A stretch of 43,465 nt of DNA. It comes from Pseudomonadota bacterium. Its GTDB lineage: Bacteria; Campylobacterota; Campylobacteria; Campylobacterales; Sulfurospirillaceae. Below are positions 14,696 through 24,500 of the stretch, in pieces. Where the stretch lies: the NCBI GenBank assembly GCA_017860615.1, contig JAGDMU010000015.1, positions 1 to 43,465 of the forward strand, read 5' to 3'. Position numbers and translations under genes: made by a program. The notes under the pieces are model-generated. The model did no database searches, had not been told where the DNA came from, and saw only the letters and a program-made list of their open reading frames with translations. Within the stretch, counting starts at the first letter, position 1; every line of letters starts with the position of its first letter.

Positions 14696-17089
14696 ATGAG
14701 TTATATTCGTATTTTAGGCGCTCAAGGAAGTAGATCGAAAGAGTCTTTTACAACCTGTATTCAAGTGACAAAAAATACACTCATTGATGCGGGCAATATT
14801 ATGCACGCTCTTGGTGATGAAGCATTGCATATCAATCGTATTTTTTTCTCCCATGCCCATTTAGACCATATCATCGACACAGCGTTTATGATTGACAATT
14901 TTTTTGTCAATCGAACAGAGACACTTTCGCTTTATGGACTTCCCCACACCATTGAAGCATTGAAAAAGCATCTTTTTAACGATGTACTCTGGCCTGATTT
15001 CAGTCAAATTCACCTCGTCAATTCTACAATCCCTGCCATTACCTATGTTGAGATAGAAGTCAATCAACCATACATGATTGAAGAAGGCATTACCCTCACC
15101 CCTTTTGAAGCCAATCACACAGTTCCTTGCTGTGGTTATATCATCACCCAAAATAATAGTAGCGTACTCTTCTCTGGCGATACGTTTCACAATGATGCTC
15201 TTTGGCAGTTACTTAATAAAAAGCCTGAAATTAAAGCGCTGATTATTGACGTCTCATTTCCCAATCGCTTTGTAAAAATTGCAACGGAAAGCAAACATCT
15301 CACACCCCATTTTTTAAAAGAAGGGTTACAAAACCTCAAACGAGATGATCTGCATATCTATATCAACCATCTTAAACCTTTCTACGCAGAGCAGATTGCA
15401 CATGAACTTTATGCTATAGGTATCTCAAAAGATGCTATTTTGAATGATGGTGAAAGTATAGAGCTTGCGACAGGAGTCTTAAGCGCTAACGTCCCAAACA
15501 GTGTCGATGAACGCGTTCACAAACTCACCGAAATCGGCACAGCACTTTCTGCCAATGAAAGCCTTGATGTCTTACTAGAAATGATTGTTACAGAAGCTAA
15601 AAACCTCACGGGTGCAGACGGAGGAACACTGTATCTACTGGAAAATGATGAACTTCGTTTTAAAGTAATCCAGACAGACTCTTTAACGATCAAAATGGGA
15701 GGAACCAGTGGAAAAATCACTTGGCCACCGCTCCCACTTTACCTTGAAAATGGTGTTCCTAACAAAGCGATGGTTGCTGCAACCTGCGCACTTGAAGATC
15801 GTCTGGTTAATATTTCAGATGTGTATGAAGCGATAGGCTTTTCGTTTGAGGGAACCAAAAAATTTGATCAAGGCACAGGCTATCGTTCTAAATCCATGCT
15901 GGTTATTCCCATGAAAAATCATGAACGTGAAATCATCGGCGTTTTGCAACTGATCAATAAAATGGATCCGCAAACACATGACGTAATAACCTTTGATACG
16001 GAAGATGAAAAGATTACACTCTCGCTTGCTTCGCAAGCTGCCATTGCCATTACCAACACATCGCTTATTCAAGGCCTTGAAAATCTTTTAGAGTCTTTTT
16101 TGAAAAGCATCATTTTTGCTATCAGCAAAAAATCACCCTATACCGCTGGACATATCAAGCGTATGGTAAAACTAAGCGTTATGATCGCAGAAGCCATCAA
16201 TAAAGATACAACGTTTTATGCCCATAAACACTTTAGTGCCGAAGAGATAAAACAGATCAACTTTGCAGCGCTCATGCATGACATTGGAAAACTCGCTACT
16301 CCTGAGCAAATTATCGATAAAGCAACAAAGCTTGAGACTTTATGTGATCGTATTAACCTTATTGAAAACCGCATAAAAACACTTGAGAAAGCACTGCATG
16401 TCAAACTTTTAGAAGATAAATTCGCGCTCTTAGAAGGGAAAAAAGAAGGTGACATCGCTACGCTAGAAGAAGCCTATGCCAAAGAGATTCAAATGTTGCA
16501 TGAAGCTTTTTTACTCATTCAAACCAGCAACAAAGGTGACGCATTTCTTACCGATGAAGGCGTTGCTAAAATCCAAGCACTTGCAAAAAAGCAATGGCAT
16601 ATTGGAGATGAAAACTACACTCTTCTCACCGAAGATGAAGCCTATCATCTTAGCACTCAAAAAGGGACACTCACCTACGAAGAGCGCGAAATCATCAATG
16701 CACATGCAAAACTCAGCGTCGATATTTTAAACCGTCTCCCTTTCCCTAAAAAATACCAACAAATCCCTCAAATTTCAGGCAATCACCATGAAAAAATTAA
16801 TGGAAAAGGTTATCCACAAGGACTTAAGGGTGAAGAAATCAGCTTTGAAGCACGCATTTTAGCCATTGCTGATATTTTTGAAGCCTTAACAGCAAGTGAT
16901 AGACCCTATAAAGCAGGTATGCCACTCTCCGTAGCCATGAAAATTCTCTACACTATGGCGCAAGAAGGCGATCTTGATAAAGAACTCGTCAAATTTTTCT
17001 ATACCTCAGGCATCTATAAGGAGTACGCAAAAACCTTTTTACCACAACGCTCTATCGATGAAATCACATTGGATTTTAATCATTTATAG
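14696..17089 (+). CDS. class II cNMP phosphodiesterase-like + GAF + HD-GYP fusion protein
   Basis: 797 residues, apparently cytoplasmic. Residues 1-265 form a metallo-beta-lactamase fold with H53, H55, D57 and H58 (SHAHLDH) and FSGDTF. The stretch LYGLPHTIEALKKHLFN plus WPDF closely resembles class II 3',5'-cyclic-nucleotide phosphodiesterases (yeast PDE1, Vibrio CpdP). A GAF domain follows (about 266-450), then an HD-GYP domain with H528/D529 (LMHDIGKL) and HHEKINGKGYPQGL (GYP at 705-707), expected to hydrolyse c-di-GMP. A roughly 115-residue, helix-rich insertion (about 541-660) splits HD from GYP. It starts 2 nt after the cyclase, so cAMP synthesis and a probable cAMP-degrading domain are encoded together. 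Its 3' end overlaps the convergent type I secretion outer-membrane gene by 14 nt. Confidence 0.8.
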   Translation: MSYIRILGAQGSRSKESFTTCIQVTKNTLIDAGNIMHALGDEALHINRIFFSHAHLDHIIDTAFMIDNFFVNRTETLSLYGLPHTIEALKKHLFNDVLWPDFSQIHLVNSTIPAITYVEIEVNQPYMIEEGITLTPFEANHTVPCCGYIITQNNSSVLFSGDTFHNDALWQLLNKKPEIKALIIDVSFPNRFVKIATESKHLTPHFLKEGLQNLKRDDLHIYINHLKPFYAEQIAHELYAIGISKDAILNDGESIELATGVLSANVPNSVDERVHKLTEIGTALSANESLDVLLEMIVTEAKNLTGADGGTLYLLENDELRFKVIQTDSLTIKMGGTSGKITWPPLPLYLENGVPNKAMVAATCALEDRLVNISDVYEAIGFSFEGTKKFDQGTGYRSKSMLVIPMKNHEREIIGVLQLINKMDPQTHDVITFDTEDEKITLSLASQAAIAITNTSLIQGLENLLESFLKSIIFAISKKSPYTAGHIKRMVKLSVMIAEAINKDTTFYAHKHFSAEEIKQINFAALMHDIGKLATPEQIIDKATKLETLCDRINLIENRIKTLEKALHVKLLEDKFALLEGKKEGDIATLEEAYAKEIQMLHEAFLLIQTSNKGDAFLTDEGVAKIQALAKKQWHIGDENYTLLTEDEAYHLSTQKGTLTYEEREIINAHAKLSVDILNRLPFPKKYQQIPQISGNHHEKINGKGYPQGLKGEEISFEARILAIADIFEALTASDRPYKAGMPLSVAMKILYTMAQEGDLDKELVKFFYTSGIYKEYAKTFLPQRSIDEITLDFNHL

Positions 17090-18383
17090 CCACAAGATTA
17101 TTAAGACGCTCAATATCATGAAACGTAAGGTTCCCCGTAATATTTAAAATACTCACATAAGCATTGATAAGCGTATAAACAGCATCAATTAATTTAAATT
17201 GGGTTTCATAAAGTTTTGTCTTGGCATCTTCTAAATCAATTAAATTCTTCAATCCATGCTCATACCCTTTTTGAACAGAATAAAGATAAAGCGTAGCAGA
17301 GTTTTTGGCATCTTTTTGCAATATAATGTCTTGCAATGCTGATTCATAATTGATTCTAAGCTCTTCATATTTGAGCTTAATAGTGCGTTTTTGATCCGAC
17401 AAATCTTCTCGTGCCGCATTGAGTAACAATCGGCTCTTTTCAATCTGTGAATCGACTTTGCCTCCTTGATAAAGTGGCACTTTAAAAGATAATAAGATAC
17501 GACTATCTTTCTCGTAGTCTACGCTAACATCGTCCGTTTCATATTTTGTATGAGAGAGACTTAAATCTAAAATTGGATAATGCCCGTATTTAGAAGCTTC
17601 AACCTCTTTTTCATATATTTGTGTACTGAGCTGACTCATTTTAATATCGGGGTTGCTACTCAAGTCCTGTTCTGGTATAAAATGGAGAAAAGATGAAATA
17701 TCAAGTGTATCAAACGAAACAATGGGGATATTACCAATTTCCAGACCAATCAGTGTTTTGAGTTTCATTTTAGAAAGAGCAAGCATCTGTTCTTGTTTAT
17801 GAAGAATGATTTTAGACTGCTCATAAGCTAATTTTGACTCTAATAAATCCATTTTATTTGAAAGTTGAAGATCTAACTTTTCCATAATTTGCTGGTATCG
17901 TAAAAAGTTTGTTTTAACGTATGACTCTGCAACTAAAACACTATTTTGATATTTTAAAACAGAAATATAAGCATCTGCCACTTTATAAGCCAAATCTTGC
18001 TCTTGCTTAGAAAGATAGATACGTGCCGAATCTGCTTTAAGTTGTGCACCTTCTATTTGAGCTACTATCTCAGGTCGATACAAAACTTGTGATGCTGTAA
18101 TCGAAGCGGAATTGTAACGCTCTTTAGTTTTGAAATGGAATAAATTATCTTTATATTCTCGATTAGAGTTATCAAACGAAGCATATATTTGTGGGAAAAG
18201 TTGAGACTCTGCTTGTTTAATATCTTCTGTTTTTGCATCCACCTGATAGCTAACCGATTTTAATTTTGTTTCATAATTGAGTGCTCGCTTGTACGCTTCA
18301 CTCAATGTTGGAAACGTATCATTGGCGTTACCATGTAAACCCATTAAACTTATCATCAAAAAAGATACATACCGCATGTTCAT
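17076..18383 (-). CDS. TolC-family outer-membrane channel of a type I secretion system
   Basis: About 435 residues from the ATG at 18383, which follows GAAGAG and gives a clean signal peptide (MNMRYVSFLMISLMG, then GNA). Earlier in-frame starts (18422, 18398) overlap the adaptor gene and lack a site. The chain has the duplicated helical pattern of TolC/PrtF-type efflux proteins, with long coiled-coil stretches (AYEQSKIILHKQEQMLALSK; IKLKYEELRINYESALQD) and PLYQGGKVDSQI before the second helical hairpin. It should form the outer-membrane exit duct for the ABC exporter and adaptor encoded upstream in the same operon. Confidence 0.85.
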   Translation of the reverse strand: MNMRYVSFLMISLMGLHGNANDTFPTLSEAYKRALNYETKLKSVSYQVDAKTEDIKQAESQLFPQIYASFDNSNREYKDNLFHFKTKERYNSASITASQVLYRPEIVAQIEGAQLKADSARIYLSKQEQDLAYKVADAYISVLKYQNSVLVAESYVKTNFLRYQQIMEKLDLQLSNKMDLLESKLAYEQSKIILHKQEQMLALSKMKLKTLIGLEIGNIPIVSFDTLDISSFLHFIPEQDLSSNPDIKMSQLSTQIYEKEVEASKYGHYPILDLSLSHTKYETDDVSVDYEKDSRILLSFKVPLYQGGKVDSQIEKSRLLLNAAREDLSDQKRTIKLKYEELRINYESALQDIILQKDAKNSATLYLYSVQKGYEHGLKNLIDLEDAKTKLYETQFKLIDAVYTLINAYVSILNITGNLTFHDIERLNNLVAIND

Positions 18384-18387
18384 ATTT

Positions 18388-19701
18388 CTACTCTTCATTA
18401 AAACTACGACTAAGCATATCAAAAAATGGTTTCATCAGATAACTAAGTGCTGTTCTCTCTTCGGTTTTAATCATGACTTCTACTGGCATACCCGCAACTA
18501 AAGAAAATTGATATCCTTTAAGCTGTTCATATCCACTAGGCGTGAGCTCTAATTTCACTTCATAATAAGGCATACCTGTTCTTTGATCTGTTAAACTATC
18601 CGCAGAGACATGCACAACCTTTGCTTCCAATACATTGGTATATTTTGTATTAAACGCTGAAAAGCGAATATCTGCCAATAGATGAGGATGAACTTTATCA
18701 ATATCTGTTGTTTGAATTTTTGCACTAATCATGAAATGTACATTATGTGGAACAATATCCATAATAGGTTTTCCCGCAGCAATAACGCCACCTATCGTAT
18801 GCATTTCCAACCCAATTACAACGCCAGTAATAGGCGCTTTAACAACCAATCTCTCTGATGTGTCTTTCATTGCAACCATTCTTGATCGCAATTCCGAAAG
18901 CATGTTTTTAGTTGTAACAAGCTCATCGAACGTTTTATCTTGTATCTCTTTTTGACGCGCTAAAAATTGAGATTGTAATTCATTCATTTGCTCTTTTGCT
19001 TTTGCGATTTCGGCTTGTGAATTGGCTATATCGCCTTCAATCATCGCTTTTTCTTTCATCAATTCACGTATTTTTAACTTATCAATCAATTGTTCCGCTA
19101 AAAGTATTTTCCACTCTTCAATCTCTTCATTGATCGCTTTAAGTCGAATAAATTTACTCTGGAGTAACGCTGTAATCCCCTCTGTGTAGCGCAATAACTG
19201 GGTTGTTCTTTGTTCCGTAATGCGGGCATCGTTGATGATCATTTTTTGTTTAAGCTCAAAAATTTGCTTCTGCGTGCGTATCGTATTGAGGAGTTCAGGA
19301 GTTTGTTCTTGTGCCAAAAGCTCTTCTGAAAATTTTATCTCGTTGAAAGCATTGATTTGAGACTCTAACCTAGATTCTAAAACAAGTGCCTCACAATACT
19401 GGTTTATTAAGATATGCAATTGCGATGAAACACTACTGTTTTGAAATTTTAGAAGTACTTGCCCTTCATTAACACTATCGCCATTGCGTACTAAAATCTC
19501 TTCTACAATGCCACCTTCTAAATGCTGAACCGTTTTCTTATAAATATCTGCTGATACGCTCCCCGTTGCAACAATGGCACTTGAGAGAGGCGCTATAGCC
19601 ATCCACCCACCGATAATACAAAATACCACTATAATAACAGCCACTCCAAAGCGAATTAAATGTTGATCATTATCATCGGGTCGTAAGTTATTTTTCCGCA
19701 T
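18388..19701 (-). CDS. HlyD/PrtE-family periplasmic adaptor (membrane fusion protein)
   Basis: 437 residues. One N-terminal membrane helix (about 17-40) follows a short cytoplasmic tail. A first lipoyl half (VQHLEGGIVEEILVRNGD) leads into a long alpha-helical coiled coil (about 100-280), the second lipoyl half (VKAPITGVVIGLEMHTIGG) and beta-barrel domains, ending with the family segment GMPVEVMIKTEERTALSYL. The protein bridges the inner-membrane ABC exporter and the TolC-like channel. It starts 2 nt after the exporter stop with AAGGG upstream, and the downstream channel gene begins within a few bases of its stop, so the three genes form one operon. Confidence 0.92.
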   Translation of the reverse strand: MRKNNLRPDDNDQHLIRFGVAVIIVVFCIIGGWMAIAPLSSAIVATGSVSADIYKKTVQHLEGGIVEEILVRNGDSVNEGQVLLKFQNSSVSSQLHILINQYCEALVLESRLESQINAFNEIKFSEELLAQEQTPELLNTIRTQKQIFELKQKMIINDARITEQRTTQLLRYTEGITALLQSKFIRLKAINEEIEEWKILLAEQLIDKLKIRELMKEKAMIEGDIANSQAEIAKAKEQMNELQSQFLARQKEIQDKTFDELVTTKNMLSELRSRMVAMKDTSERLVVKAPITGVVIGLEMHTIGGVIAAGKPIMDIVPHNVHFMISAKIQTTDIDKVHPHLLADIRFSAFNTKYTNVLEAKVVHVSADSLTDQRTGMPYYEVKLELTPSGYEQLKGYQFSLVAGMPVEVMIKTEERTALSYLMKPFFDMLSRSFNEE

Positions 19702-19703
19702 TA

Positions 19704-21398
19704 TTAAGCCCTTGCCGTGGAGGGTTGCAGTTTTTGTAAAACCTCTTGCGTAGGGCCATAAAGCTGAAGTTGTCCTTGTTGTAATAGCAGTAATTTATGC
19801 GTTACTTGTAACACATGGGGACGTTGCGTAATGATAATAACCGTTGTTCCTTTGGCGTGTAATGCTTTAATGGCATCAATCAACGCCACTTCCCCAACAT
19901 CATCCAAATTAGAATTTGGTTCATCCAAAACAACAATGACGGGTTCCCCGTAAAGAGCCCGTGCTAGTCCAATACGCTGGCGCTGACCTCCCGAGAGTGT
20001 TGCCCCTCCGTTGCCAATACGCGTATTATAGCCATCAGGAAGTTTTAAAATCATCTCATGCACCCCTGCTGTTTTAGCAGCTTCCACTACCTTCTGTGCA
20101 TCTAACTCGAAAAAACGGCTAATATTTTCACTGATCGTTCCTTCAAAAAGCTCTATATCTTGGGGTAAATATCCAATATACTGCCCTAAAAAAACTTTGT
20201 CCCACTGTGCGATATCTGCCATATCAAGCCTGACTTTTCCTGATGCCAAAGGCCAGATGCCAAGAATTGCTCGTGCTAAACTAGATTTTCCAGCTGCACT
20301 AGGACCAATAATACCAACCACTTCTCCTTTTGTAATATGCAATGAAACACCTTTTAAAGAAGCTTGCTTTGAAGTAGGAGGAACAACAACAATGTTTTCG
20401 AGTAAAAGCTCTCCCGTAGGAGCAGGCAAAGCCATCGGTTTTTCTTGGTGTGGAAACTCTTTTAAGAGATAGGATAACTTTTTATAAGAGCTTCTTGCTT
20501 GACTAAAACCTTTCCAGCTTGAAATCATTAAATCAAGTGGTGCTAAAGCTCTACCCATAATGATGGATCCCGCAATCATCATACCAGATGTTATTTCGGC
20601 GTGAATTGCAAGATAACCGCCTAACCCAAGAATTAAAGATTGAAAAAGAAGTCGAGATGATTTGGTAATATTCATCCAAAAACCAGCATTATCACTGGCA
20701 ATCATTTGTGCATTTAAAAATCCAAAATATTTTTTTTGCCATAGCTTTTGAATCTCATTTTGCATTCCCATGGCATAAATCACTTCTGCATTTCTTAAAC
20801 TATTGTCAAGAAAAGCATTGGATGCCCTATTGAGTTGATTAGCCTCTTCTAACTTCTTTTTCGTTTGCTTTTCATTCATAAAAGCAAAAATAACTAAAAC
20901 AGTTCCAGCAAAAAGGGAGAACCAGCCAAAATAAGGATGAAATAAAAATAAAATTCCGCTATAAATCACAATCCATGGTGCATCAAAAAATGCAAATAAT
21001 CCATTACCTGTCAATGATTGTCGAATATACCCAAGATCATTAAAGGGCATTGAAGAGGCTTTATCAGGTGCTTTATTGGCTAATAAAAAAATGGATTCAA
21101 AAATTCTATCGCTTAATATATTATCCATTTTATTACTCATGCGTACTAAAATGCGTGATCGTACAATTTCAAGTATTGCCATTACGATAAATAGGATGAC
21201 TATAAGCAAAGTTAACATCCACAGTGTACTTTCACTTCGACTAAGCATAACACGATCATACAATTGCAACATATAAAGAGGAGATGCCAATTGTAATAGA
21301 TTAATAAAAAAACTAAAAAGCCCCGCATAGATTAACGATTTTTTTGTTTCAAAAAAAACTTCATGTATCTCTTGTCGTGGAACACTTGAGTGAGGCAT
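19704..21398 (-). CDS. type I secretion ABC exporter (PrtD family)
   Basis: 564 residues. The N-terminal transmembrane half has about six helices (residues 20-300), and a nucleotide-binding domain follows, with Walker A GPSAAGKSS, signature LSGGQRQRIGLARAL and Walker B VIVVLDEPNSNLD. No N-terminal C39 peptidase or C39-like domain is present. That fits the PrtD/AprD type that exports RTX proteases through an uncleaved C-terminal signal, rather than the HlyB type. The divergently transcribed neighbour is just such an RTX protease. The ATG follows AAAGGAG. Confidence 0.92.
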   Translation of the reverse strand: MPHSSVPRQEIHEVFFETKKSLIYAGLFSFFINLLQLASPLYMLQLYDRVMLSRSESTLWMLTLLIVILFIVMAILEIVRSRILVRMSNKMDNILSDRIFESIFLLANKAPDKASSMPFNDLGYIRQSLTGNGLFAFFDAPWIVIYSGILFLFHPYFGWFSLFAGTVLVIFAFMNEKQTKKKLEEANQLNRASNAFLDNSLRNAEVIYAMGMQNEIQKLWQKKYFGFLNAQMIASDNAGFWMNITKSSRLLFQSLILGLGGYLAIHAEITSGMMIAGSIIMGRALAPLDLMISSWKGFSQARSSYKKLSYLLKEFPHQEKPMALPAPTGELLLENIVVVPPTSKQASLKGVSLHITKGEVVGIIGPSAAGKSSLARAILGIWPLASGKVRLDMADIAQWDKVFLGQYIGYLPQDIELFEGTISENISRFFELDAQKVVEAAKTAGVHEMILKLPDGYNTRIGNGGATLSGGQRQRIGLARALYGEPVIVVLDEPNSNLDDVGEVALIDAIKALHAKGTTVIIITQRPHVLQVTHKLLLLQQGQLQLYGPTQEVLQKLQPSTARA

Positions 21399-21496
21399 TA
21401 CACTCCTTTATTCTCTTCGTCGTCATTTAAATGATATAAAAAGCTCATTTTAACACAAAAATAGATTTTCTTAATAAAAATTAAAAATATTTGATA

Positions 21497-21502
21497 TATA
21501 AT
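21497..21502 (+). promoter_or_regulatory. -10 box upstream of the RTX protease gene
   Basis: TATAAT within a very AT-rich 180-bp divergent intergenic region, about 77 nt upstream of the protease ATG. The spacing implies a leader of about 70 nt. The exporter promoter must lie in the same gap on the other strand, but no box there stands out. Confidence 0.5.
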
Positions 21503-21578
21503 CATACTTTAACTATTTTTGCTTACAATTCTTAAATATTTCTAATAATTTTAGCAATACCCTACATGAGGAATCATA

Positions 21579-24500
21579 ATGAGTAATTACACTTCAGCGG
21601 GCACAGTGTCACTTGTTTCTCAGTCATCCGATAGCAATACCAATACACTGGTATCAGGAGTCAAATGGGGAGGAGCACAAGGCACTGGCACAAGTTTAAG
21701 CTTTAGTTTTCCTTGGACAACCAATTCAACAGCATTATGGTCGAGCGACTATACGGCAACTTCAGAACCTTATGCCGCTGGACATTATGGATTAAATGCA
21801 AGCCAAATGGTAGCTGCTGAAAATGCTTTACAAAGCTGGGCAGATGTGGCAAATCTAACCTTCACTGAAGTAGCAGAAAGTGGGACAGAAGTAGGTGATA
21901 TTCGCTTTGCCTTTTCTTCTGATGTTGCTGACGCAGGAGCTTGGGGATGGAGTTACTTCCCTACTAACACATCCTCTTTAGGTGGCGATATTTGGATTAG
22001 TACCAGTTTGACAGGTATTAATATGGATTTTTCACAGGGAGGCTATGGACTAATGTCTCTTATCCATGAACTTGGTCATGCATTAGGTCTAAAACATCCT
22101 GGTGATTATTACAATGGAGCCGAAGCAGGCCCATATCTGCCTACTGCAACCGATAATCAACTCTATTCTATTATGTCCTATAACTCCCTTTCACATGACT
22201 GGTGGTATGATACACAGGAAAGTAAATTTTATTACAATGTTTATGCTGAAACACCTATGGTATATGACATTGCCGCAATGCAATATCTTTATGGTGAAAA
22301 TACAACCACAAATACAGAAGACAATGTCTATTCATATGATGATCGAGCCCCTTTTCGACTCTCTATTTGGGATGCAGGTGGTCATGATACGATTTCTGTC
22401 GCTAACTCGACACACAGCTCATTGATTGACCTTAATGGAGGTAATTTTTCAAGTATTCAAACCAGTCGTTTTTATAACTACTATGGTATTAGTAGCACTC
22501 TTGATGGAACTTACAATCTTGGCATTGCAGAAGGTGCTATTATAGAAGATGCTATTGGAGGCAATGCCAATGATACACTCATAGGTAATGAAGTCAATAA
22601 TAATTTAAGAGGCAATGCAGGCAACGATACCATCAATGCAGGTGCAGGCAGCGATACATTAGTTGGTGGAGTTGGTAATGATACAATGCTAGGTGGAGCA
22701 GGTGATGATCTTTATTATGTCGATAGTATCAATGATACAATTTATGAAACAACGACAACTTCAAACGCTATAGATGCAGGTGGCTCTGATTTTATTTTTA
22801 GTACGGTAAGTTGGACGCTAGGAAATTATTTTGAAAATCTTCGTTTAAATGGCTCAGGGGCTATTAATGGAATTGGGAATTCTTTAAACAATACCATCTA
22901 TTCAGCAAATGGAAACAATGTTTTAAATGGTGAAGCAGGCACCGATTCACTCTCTTATATCTATGCCACAACTGGAATTACTATGAATCTAGGACTGACA
23001 ACAGCTCAAGTGACAGGTGGTTCAGGTACAGATACGGTGCTCAATTTTGAAAATCTATTTGGTTCTAATTACAATGATATTCTATCAGGAAACAGTGCAA
23101 ATAATATCATTAATGGTAATATAGGCGATGATACCATAAGCGGTGGTGCGGGCAACGATTCTATCAATGGTGGTACAGGCAATGATACCATTAATGGTGG
23201 TGCGGGCAATGACACTCTTAATGGTAGTCTTGGCACTGATACCCTTTCATATTATGATGCAACTGCTGGAATTTCTATTAATCTAGGACTGACGACCCAA
23301 GCGACAGGAGGCTCAGGCACAGATACAATTTTCAATTTTGACAATATACTTGGATCTAACTACAATGATGTTTTAACAGGTAGTACTGCTAATAATGTCA
23401 TTTATGGTTACAATGGCAATGATACCATCTACGCGGGTACTGGAAATGATACGATGCTAGGAGGAGCAGGCAATGATACCTATTTTGTAGATAGTGTCAA
23501 TGATCTGGTTTATGAAACAACGACTACGGCAAGTTCTATCGATGCAGGTGGTTCTGATTTTGTTTTTAGTACAGTAAGTTGGACATTGGGAAATTATTTT
23601 GAAAATCTTCGTCTATTTTCATCAAGTGCTATTAATGGGACAGGGAATGCACTTAACAATACTATTTATGCAGGTGATGGTAATAATATTTTAAACGGTA
23701 GCGCAGGTACAGATACACTTTCATATTACTATTCAACTGCTGGAGTTACAGTTAATATTGGAATTACAACCGCCCAATCAACAAGCGGCTCTGGCACAGA
23801 TACAGTGCTCAATTTTGAAAATCTTTTTGGTTCTAACTATAATGATGTTTTAACAGGTAATACTAGCAATAATTCCATTTACGGCTACACTGGCAATGAT
23901 ATCATTAACGGTGAACTAGGGAATGATACTATGCTAGGTGGAGCAGGCAATGATACCTATTTTATAGATAGTGTCAATGATCTGGTTTATGAAACAACGA
24001 CTACGGCAAATTCTACCGATGCAGGTGGTTCTGATTCTGTGATTAGCACGGTAAGCTGGACATTGGGAAATTATTTTGAAAATCTTCGTTTAAATGGTTC
24101 AAGTGCCATTAATGGGACAGGGAATGCACTTAACAACACCATCTATTCAGGCGATGGTAATAATGTTTTAAATGGTGGAGCAGGTGCAGATACGCTTTCG
24201 TATTACTATTCAGTTGCTGGAGTTACAGTTAATATTGGGATTTCAACTGCCCAATCCACAGGTGGCTCTGGTACAGATACAGTGCTCAACTTTGAAAATA
24301 TGCTTGGCTCTAACTATAATGATATTTTAACAGGCAATGCAAGCAATAATTCCATTTACGGTTATGCAGGCAATGACTCCATAATTACAGGTGCAGGTAA
24401 CGATACTTTAGTGGGTGGCGAAGGCAATGACGTACTTACAGGTGGGGTGGGAAATGATATCTTCTTCCTTAATAGCACACTAAATGTTTCAACCAATCTA

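Noticed and set aside
22686-24407. CRISPR-like or satellite array
   Set aside because: The repeats are long, in frame and encode RTX modules; there are no short repeats with unique spacers.
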